From: Cryobacterium sp. PH31-L1
GTDB taxonomy: Bacteria > Actinomycetota > Actinomycetes > Actinomycetales > Microbacteriaceae
Length of the DNA stretch: 64,000 bases
NCBI RefSeq assembly: GCF_030063145.1
Contig: NZ_JASISM010000003.1
Coordinates: 372,001 to 436,000, forward strand
Direction: 5' to 3'
Notes under the pieces: model-generated
Seen by the model: the letters and a program-made list of their open reading frames with translations, nothing else
The model's database searches: none
Told to the model about the DNA's origin: nothing
Position numbers and translations under genes: made by a program
Shown here: piece by piece, positions 59,355-64,000 of the stretch
How positions within the stretch are numbered: position 1 is the stretch's first letter
Layout: each line of letters opens with the position of its first letter

Positions 59355-61014
59355 CCACTACGATTCCCGCCCGCAGACCCAGGGGCCCGACGTCGTGCAG
59401 CCCAAGCTCGGCCTGACCGGCTGGTTGCGCTGGTTCTGGCGTCAGCTCACGAGCATGCGCACCGCGTTGTTCCTGCTGCTGATGCTCGCCATCGCGGCCA
59501 TTCCAGGGTCGCTCGTACCGCAACGCAGCTCCGACCCGAACGGCGTCACCCAGTACTTCGCCGACAACCCCGACCTCGCGCCGAACCTGGACAAGCTGCA
59601 GGCCTTCGACGTCTACACCTCGGCCTGGTTCTCGGCGATCTACCTGCTGCTGTTCATTTCGCTCATCGGCTGCGTCATTCCGCGCACCAAGCACCACTTT
59701 CAGGCCCTGCGCGCCAAGCCGCCGACCACGCCGGCACGGCTCTCCCGCCTATCCGGTTTCACCGAACGAGACGCGCCCGCGCGAACGGATGCCGCCACCG
59801 CTATCACGCACGCCCGCACCGTCCTGAAATCCAGTGGCTACCGCGTCGCCCGCTTTGATTCCGACACCGAATCATCCGTTTCGGCCGAACGAGGCTACCT
59901 GCGGGAAACCGGTAACCTCATCTTTCACGCTGCGCTCGTGGCGATTCTGGTGACCGTCGGCTTCGGCGGCGGCTACGGCTTCGCCGGCCAGCGCGTGCTG
60001 GTGGAAGGCCAGACCTTCGTGAATACCCTGCTCGCCTACGACTCCTTCAACCCCGGGCGTTTCTTCGACGACACCACGCTCGACCCGTACACGCTGAGCC
60101 TGAACGACTTCTCGGTTTCGTACGAACAGCAGAACCTACAGGCCTACGGGCAGCCGATCGATTTCACCGCCGACGTGACTGTCACGCCCAAGGGCGAGGC
60201 GCCCGAGCCGGGCGTCGTGAAGGTCAACGGACCACTGCGCACCGAGGGCACCAGTATCTACCTGCTCGGCAACGGATATGCACCGACCATTCAGGTCACG
60301 GCCCCCGACGGCACCGTCGTGTTCTCCGACTCGGTTCCGTTCCTGCCGCAGGACGCCAATCTCACGTCGCTCGGCATCGTGAAGGTTCCCGACGGCCTGG
60401 CAGAACAGCTCGGCATGATCGGCTTCTTCTATCCGACCCAGGACAAAGCGGCGTCGGGAGCGAACTTCTCCAGCTACCCCGACCTCGAATATCCGCTGCT
60501 GACCCTCAACGTGTACACCGGCGACCTCGGTCTCGATGCCGGTGTGCCGACATCCGTCTATTCGCTCGTCACCGACACCCTGACGCAGCAAACGGGCGGT
60601 AAAACCGGCGTCGAATCGATCGAACTGAAGCCGGGCGCCTCAGCCGAGCTGCCGAACGGCCTCGGCACGGTCAGCTTCGTCGACAATGACCCGGCCGCGT
60701 CGGCCGCCGGCGACTTCACCCAGTCGGTTTCGCGCTTTGCCAGCTTCGACATTCACCACGACCCGACGCAGATCTGGCTGATCTCCTTCTCCACGCTCGT
60801 CTTGTTCGGCCTGTTCACCGGGCTGCTCGTGCCGCGCCGCCGAGTCTGGGTGAAGGCAACGACCCGCGCCGACGGTTCCGTGCATCTCGAATACGCCGGC
60901 CTCGCTCGCGGCGACGACCCGGCCCTCGAAGCCGCCGTCACTGCCGTGGCCGACCGTCACCTGAAACTGCTCAAGTCCCACCAAACCGTCGTCGCCACCC
61001 CCGAATCGACTTAG
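59338..61014 (+). CDS. resB: Cytochrome c biogenesis protein ResB
   Basis: 558 residues from TTG 59338, the start with the best spacing to AAGGGG (59320-59325), giving MSRPSDHYDS. Other starts are TTG 59329 and GTG 59393. Transmembrane helices at about 40-65, 100-125, 190-215 and near 475. A large periplasm-side domain lies between (about 220-470). It works with CcsB in haem delivery (system II). The start overlaps the end of ccdA by 17 bases. Confidence 0.93.
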   Translation: MSRPSDHYDSRPQTQGPDVVQPKLGLTGWLRWFWRQLTSMRTALFLLLMLAIAAIPGSLVPQRSSDPNGVTQYFADNPDLAPNLDKLQAFDVYTSAWFSAIYLLLFISLIGCVIPRTKHHFQALRAKPPTTPARLSRLSGFTERDAPARTDAATAITHARTVLKSSGYRVARFDSDTESSVSAERGYLRETGNLIFHAALVAILVTVGFGGGYGFAGQRVLVEGQTFVNTLLAYDSFNPGRFFDDTTLDPYTLSLNDFSVSYEQQNLQAYGQPIDFTADVTVTPKGEAPEPGVVKVNGPLRTEGTSIYLLGNGYAPTIQVTAPDGTVVFSDSVPFLPQDANLTSLGIVKVPDGLAEQLGMIGFFYPTQDKAASGANFSSYPDLEYPLLTLNVYTGDLGLDAGVPTSVYSLVTDTLTQQTGGKTGVESIELKPGASAELPNGLGTVSFVDNDPAASAAGDFTQSVSRFASFDIHHDPTQIWLISFSTLVLFGLFTGLLVPRRRVWVKATTRADGSVHLEYAGLARGDDPALEAAVTAVADRHLKLLKSHQTVVATPEST

Positions 61015-61023
61015 GCTTACATC

Positions 61024-62100
61024 GTGAATCTGACTGACTCTGCCCTGCTCAACTCGTACTCGCTCTACGCGCTGTACTCGGCGATGGCCGTCTACGCCCT
61101 CGCCTTCATCGCCTTCGCGGTCGACCTCGCGCGCCGTTCCAGCGCCGTCGGTGCGATTGAGGAGGCCGATTCCATTGAAGCGGATGCCGCCGCGCCGGCG
61201 GTTTCCGCCGCATCCGCCGGCAGCACGCGCACCCTCGAGCGACCGGCCCTAAAACGGCCGGTGCTGTCCCGCATCAGCGCCCGGATGGATAACGACGCGG
61301 CGATGCCGTATGGACGGTCCTCGAGCCTGCGCGTGGGCGTCGCCCTGACCGTCCTGGCCTGGGCGGTGCACCTCGCGGCCACCGTCATGCGCGGCATCGC
61401 CGCGGAGCGGGTGCCGTGGGCGAACATGTACGAGTTCGCCATGACGGGCACCCTGCTCATCATGACGGTGTTCCTGATCGTGCTGATCCGCTCCGACCTG
61501 CGTTTTCTCGGAACCTTCGTCACGGGCCTGGTGCTCGTGCTGTTGGGCGTGGCCGCCCTGCAGTTCTACGTGGAAGTGGCTCCGTTGCCGCCGGCGCTGC
61601 AGTCGGCGTGGCTGGTCATCCACGTCTTCGTGGCGTCCCTGGCCACCGGGATGTTCGCACTCGGCTTCGCACTGTCGACCGTGCAGCTGTTGCAGTTCCG
61701 CCGCGAGAACCATGTGGCCGAGGCTTCGCCCGCGCCGCGCGGGCCGATCGCATCCGTTCTGCGCCTGCGTTTTCTGGCCACGCTGCCGTCGTCGGCGACG
61801 CTGGAGAACCTGGCCTACCGCATCAACATCATCGGCTTCATTCTGTGGACCTTCACCCTCATGGCCGGCTCGATCTGGGCCGAGAAGGCCTGGGGCCGCT
61901 ACTGGGGCTGGGACACCAAAGAGGTGTGGACCTTCATAATCTGGGTCATCTACGCCGGCTACATCCATGCCCGCGCAACCCGCGGCTGGCGCGGATCACG
62001 CTCAGCCTGGCTGGCGATCATCGGTTTCTCTGCCGTCATGTTCAACTTCGGCATCGTCAACGTGTTCTTCAAGGGGCTGCACGCCTACTCGGGTCTGTAA
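61024..62100 (+). CDS. ccsB: Cytochrome c synthase component CcsB (CcsA/ResC type)
   Basis: 358 residues from GTG 61024. Eight transmembrane helices. The haem-handling WWD domain is WGRYWGWDTKEVWTFIIWVIYAGYIHARATRGWRG (about 298-330). Between helices 1 and 2 (about 38-95) is an Ala-rich linker. With ResB it forms the holocytochrome c synthase of system II. End of the operon, with a hairpin at 62115-62168. Confidence 0.95.
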   Translation: MNLTDSALLNSYSLYALYSAMAVYALAFIAFAVDLARRSSAVGAIEEADSIEADAAAPAVSAASAGSTRTLERPALKRPVLSRISARMDNDAAMPYGRSSSLRVGVALTVLAWAVHLAATVMRGIAAERVPWANMYEFAMTGTLLIMTVFLIVLIRSDLRFLGTFVTGLVLVLLGVAALQFYVEVAPLPPALQSAWLVIHVFVASLATGMFALGFALSTVQLLQFRRENHVAEASPAPRGPIASVLRLRFLATLPSSATLENLAYRINIIGFILWTFTLMAGSIWAEKAWGRYWGWDTKEVWTFIIWVIYAGYIHARATRGWRGSRSAWLAIIGFSAVMFNFGIVNVFFKGLHAYSGL

Positions 62101-62114
62101 CCGGTCTTCCCGCG

Positions 62115-62168
62115 AAAGCGGGTGAACGGTTGCTTCAATTGGTCTGAGGCAACAGTTCACCCGCTTTT
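62115..62168. terminator. Imperfect inverted repeat between convergent ccsB and menC
   Basis: AAAGCGGGTGAAC (62115-62127) with GTTGC following pairs with GCAAC-GTTCACCCGCTTT at 62149-62168, with one mismatch. The stem is about 18 bp with a 15-base loop. Fits the pattern of long dyads between convergent genes. Confidence 0.75.
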
Positions 62169-62183
62169 ACGAACAATGGGGCG

Positions 62184-63188
62184 CTACTCGGCGGCGATGA
62201 GAGCGTGGGTGCGCGCCAAGCGCGCTAGCCACCAGTCGCGGCGCTCGGGGCTGGCAGCGTGCTGCGCCAGCAGCGCGGCATCGGGCACGACCCGACGCAC
62301 CGGGACAGCGCCGTTTACCGGCAGCAGCGGCTCGCTCGTCACGTCGTCGGCGAGCAGCGAGGCGGTGCCGAGTCCGCAGTCGAAGTACAGTCCGGGAACG
62401 GATGCTGCCAGGTGCGCGCCCATCGACAGGCCGATCGACGTGTCGAGGGCGCTGGACACCACGACCGGCAGCCCGGTCTGACCGATGATCGACAGGGCAG
62501 CGCGAATGCCGCCGAGCGGCTGCGCCTTGATCACCAGAATGTCGGCGGCGCCGGCCCTGGCTACGGCGAGCGGGTCGCCGCTCTTGCGCACACTCTCGTC
62601 GGCGGCAATCGGCACGCTCAGATAGGTCGTGCGGTGGCGGATATCGGCGAGCTCCGGCACCGTCATGCAGGGCTGCTCGACGTACTCGAGGTCGAAAGCG
62701 CTCAGTGCATGAATGGCGTGTTCGGCCTCGTCGACGTTCCACAGCCCGTTCGCATCGATCCGGATGCGCCCCTCAGGGCCGAGCACACGGCGCACCTCGG
62801 CCACCCGGGCGACGTCGTCCGCGAGGGTCTGATCGGGGCTGGCGACCTTGACCTTGGCGGTGCGGCAGCCGGGAAAACGTGCGAGTACCTCGGCCACCTT
62901 CTCGGCCGGAACGGCGGGCACGGTGGCGTTGACCGGGATGCTCGTGCGCAAAGCGTGCGGAGTGCTCTGCCAGCCGAAGTCGATCGCGGCCCGCAACCAG
63001 TTGGCGGCCTCGGCATCGTCGTACTCGACGAACGGGGAGAACTCGGTCCAGCCTTCCGGCCCTTCCAGCAGCAGTGCTTCCCTGTTGTCCAACCCGCGAA
63101 ACCGGTCGAAAAGTTTCAGGGTGACGACGTGTGCGGAACCGAGAAGCTCTTCCAAGGGGGGGACCGTGGCATCCAGTGAGGTCATCAT
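62184..63188 (-). CDS. menC: o-Succinylbenzoate synthase
   Basis: 334 residues, enolase superfamily. The N-terminal capping domain precedes the TIM barrel with catalytic lysine in TAKVKVASPDQT, metal ligands in IDANGLWNVDEA, EYVEQPC and AADESVRKSGD, and the second lysine in IKAQPLGGI. It makes o-succinylbenzoate for menaquinone. Convergent with the cytochrome c operon. Confidence 0.92.
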   Translation of the reverse strand: MMTSLDATVPPLEELLGSAHVVTLKLFDRFRGLDNREALLLEGPEGWTEFSPFVEYDDAEAANWLRAAIDFGWQSTPHALRTSIPVNATVPAVPAEKVAEVLARFPGCRTAKVKVASPDQTLADDVARVAEVRRVLGPEGRIRIDANGLWNVDEAEHAIHALSAFDLEYVEQPCMTVPELADIRHRTTYLSVPIAADESVRKSGDPLAVARAGAADILVIKAQPLGGIRAALSIIGQTGLPVVVSSALDTSIGLSMGAHLAASVPGLYFDCGLGTASLLADDVTSEPLLPVNGAVPVRRVVPDAALLAQHAASPERRDWWLARLARTHALIAAE

Positions 63189-63236
63189 GGTTCCAGTGTG
63201 TCAGCCTCCGGCTGGATAGACGGCCAGAACGGTTCG

Positions 63237-63491
63237 CTAATCCTGTTCGTACTGCTCATCACCGTCGTGATCGTGATCGACACCGTTCGGCTTGACGTTG
63301 ACCATCGCGACAGCGATGCCGGGCGCGATAAGCAAATAGGCGTCTTCCAACCTTCCTTCACCGCTGTTCACGCGCAACCAGTATGGGAGCCCGGCGGCCA
63401 GGGCACCGTCGATCTCCACCTGGACTGATTCAATGGAACGGCCACCGAGCGAATACGGTTTGCCGCTATAGACAATATCGATGCGGTTCAA
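63237..63491 (-). CDS. Small conserved protein of a Microbacteriaceae pair (84 residues)
   Basis: The longest frame goes back to 63611, but TTG 63491 is chosen. It has GAAGGA at 6 bases and overlaps the upstream stop as TTGA (63488-63491), the sign of coupled translation. The protein begins NRIDIVYSGKPYSLGGRSIE, then VQVEIDGALAAGLPYWLRV, and ends with an acidic, His/Asp-rich tail. I recognise the pattern from Microbacteriaceae proteins without an assigned function. Confidence 0.75.
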   Translation of the reverse strand: MNRIDIVYSGKPYSLGGRSIESVQVEIDGALAAGLPYWLRVNSGEGRLEDAYLLIAPGIAVAMVNVKPNGVDHDHDGDEQYEQD

Positions 63492-63838
63492 GGTTCGTCC
63501 TTCACTGAACTCGATTGTGCAGCCGACGTTTGTGCGGCTCCAGAGCGGGGTTCCGGAACGATCTGCAATCCGCCGGAAGAATTGGCCGTAGCCATGAGCG
63601 CTTCGATCCACTCGCGATTCAGGGTGGGTGAGCGACTACCGAAATACTTGTACGCGATAGGGATAGCGGGGTGCAGCCAGATCGTGCTGCGGCCATCCCC
63701 AGCCTGCGGGTCGTCGCGCCAACTGAAGTAGAACGATTCCCCACGGCGAAGCTTTGCACCGATGACCACCTGAACGTGCGCCAGTACCCGATCGTCGAAG
63801 TCCGCAGTGAGGGTGGAGTCGTAGGTCAGCTTTCCCAT
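63488..63838 (-). CDS. DUF7882-type small protein (116 residues)
   Basis: 116 residues. MGKLTYDSTLTADFDDRVLAHVQVVI and KLRRGESFYFSWRDDPQAGDGRSTIWLHPAIPIAYKYFGSRSPTLNREWIEALMATANSSGGL are typical of a family common in Microbacteriaceae and often mislabelled as ATP-dependent DNA ligase. Function unknown. It precedes the 84-residue partner with a 4-base overlap; downstream of the sigma factor gene on the same strand. Confidence 0.8.
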   Translation of the reverse strand: MGKLTYDSTLTADFDDRVLAHVQVVIGAKLRRGESFYFSWRDDPQAGDGRSTIWLHPAIPIAYKYFGSRSPTLNREWIEALMATANSSGGLQIVPEPRSGAAQTSAAQSSSVKDEP

Positions 63839-63878
63839 GTCTCGCTCCTGCTCGCGTGCAATCGGTACGGTCGGCGAC

Positions 63879-64000
63879 TTAGTCCCTCAGGTAGTGCTCC
63901 AGCCGCGGTACGTGCAACAGAGCCAGCGCCCGCTTCTCAATTTGCCGCACCCGCTCCCGAGTCACTCCCTCGATGTGGGCGATCTGGTCGAGGGTGCGCG
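63879..64000 (-). CDS. Sigma-70-family factor, region 4 (C-terminal end, partial)
   Basis: The last 39 residues of a gene running off the right edge: TLDQIAHIEGVTRERVRQIE, then KRALALLHVPRLEHYLRD. TLDQIA and GVTRERVRQIEKRAL are the helix-turn-helix of sigma region 4.2, which binds the -35 box. Whether this is the principal sigma, a SigB-like factor or a stand-alone region 4 protein cannot be told from the fragment. Confidence 0.85.
   Translation of the reverse strand, partial: RTLDQIAHIEGVTRERVRQIEKRALALLHVPRLEHYLRD

Overview
The window is high-GC actinobacterial DNA, most likely from a member of the Microbacteriaceae (Cryobacterium, Salinibacterium or a relative; the genus cannot be fixed by eye). 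The support is strong G/C codon bias, frequent GTG starts, an AURKAIP1/COX24-type small basic ribosomal protein, a ResB/CcsB cytochrome c maturation cluster placed after a phosphoglycerate mutase-like gene, class E-type (LAxTG) sorting, and a small protein pair at 63.2-63.8 kb of a type I associate with this family. Coding density is high. About 70 protein genes and three tRNA genes are supported, with four of the protein genes too short to stand out on length alone. No rRNA, CRISPR array, insertion sequence or prophage was seen.

Layout. 0-9 kb: an Lrp regulator divergent from an arginine-modifying hydrolase and ornithine aminotransferase (arginine catabolism), an acetyl-esterase, a CopG-Doc toxin-antitoxin pair with its operator, a FadR-type regulator with an FMN-dependent lactate oxidase/dehydrogenase, a dienelactone hydrolase and an orphan solute-binding protein. 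9-20 kb: hydroxyacid dehydrogenase, POT peptide transporter, MarR-MFS efflux pair, lipase, lipoate ligase, solitary DNA methyltransferase, F420-type oxidoreductase, GH1 glucosidase, secreted amidase-like protein. 20-28.5 kb: phosphoglucomutase, prephenate dehydratase, lipid kinase, serS, HAD phosphatase, tRNA-Ser(UGA), LCP wall-ligase, tRNA-Ser(GCU). 28.5-36 kb: TetR-MMPL exporter, PPOX protein, processive GT2 synthase, DUF1294 protein; this stretch is depleted in a heptamer that is frequent elsewhere. 36-39.5 kb: carboxylesterase remnant, flavodoxin-like protein, an anomalous poly-G tract, and a two-gene surface-protein locus with five chaplin-like repeats. 39.6-47 kb: tRNA-Arg, 4Fe-4S photolyase, SDR, MarR, a winged-helix regulator behind a probable cysteine-rich leader peptide, upp, tadA, CDF transporter, proC. 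47-53.9 kb: ParA-like ATPase, K+ uptake pair, ArsR regulator, bS22-like gene, glutaredoxin, Dabb protein, archaeal-type AspRS. 54-57.4 kb: a compact type VII secretion-like cassette. 57.4-64 kb: cytochrome c maturation operon, menC, the small protein pair and the 3' end of a sigma-70 gene.

The most interesting items are: (i) a probable leaderless, cysteine-ending upstream peptide with three hairpins ahead of a winged-helix regulator (43.7-44.0 kb); (ii) the chaplin-like pentarepeat protein with an LATTG sorting signal (37.4-38.6 kb); (iii) the five-gene overlapping T7SS-like cassette without its own secretion ATPase (54.0-57.4 kb); (iv) a strongly over-represented heptamer GCATCCG/CGGATGC; and (v) long dyads, two of them related, that sit repeatedly between convergent genes. 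The roughly 400-bp poly-G tract at 37 kb is probably an assembly artefact. All family calls were made by reading the sequence; no database search was run.
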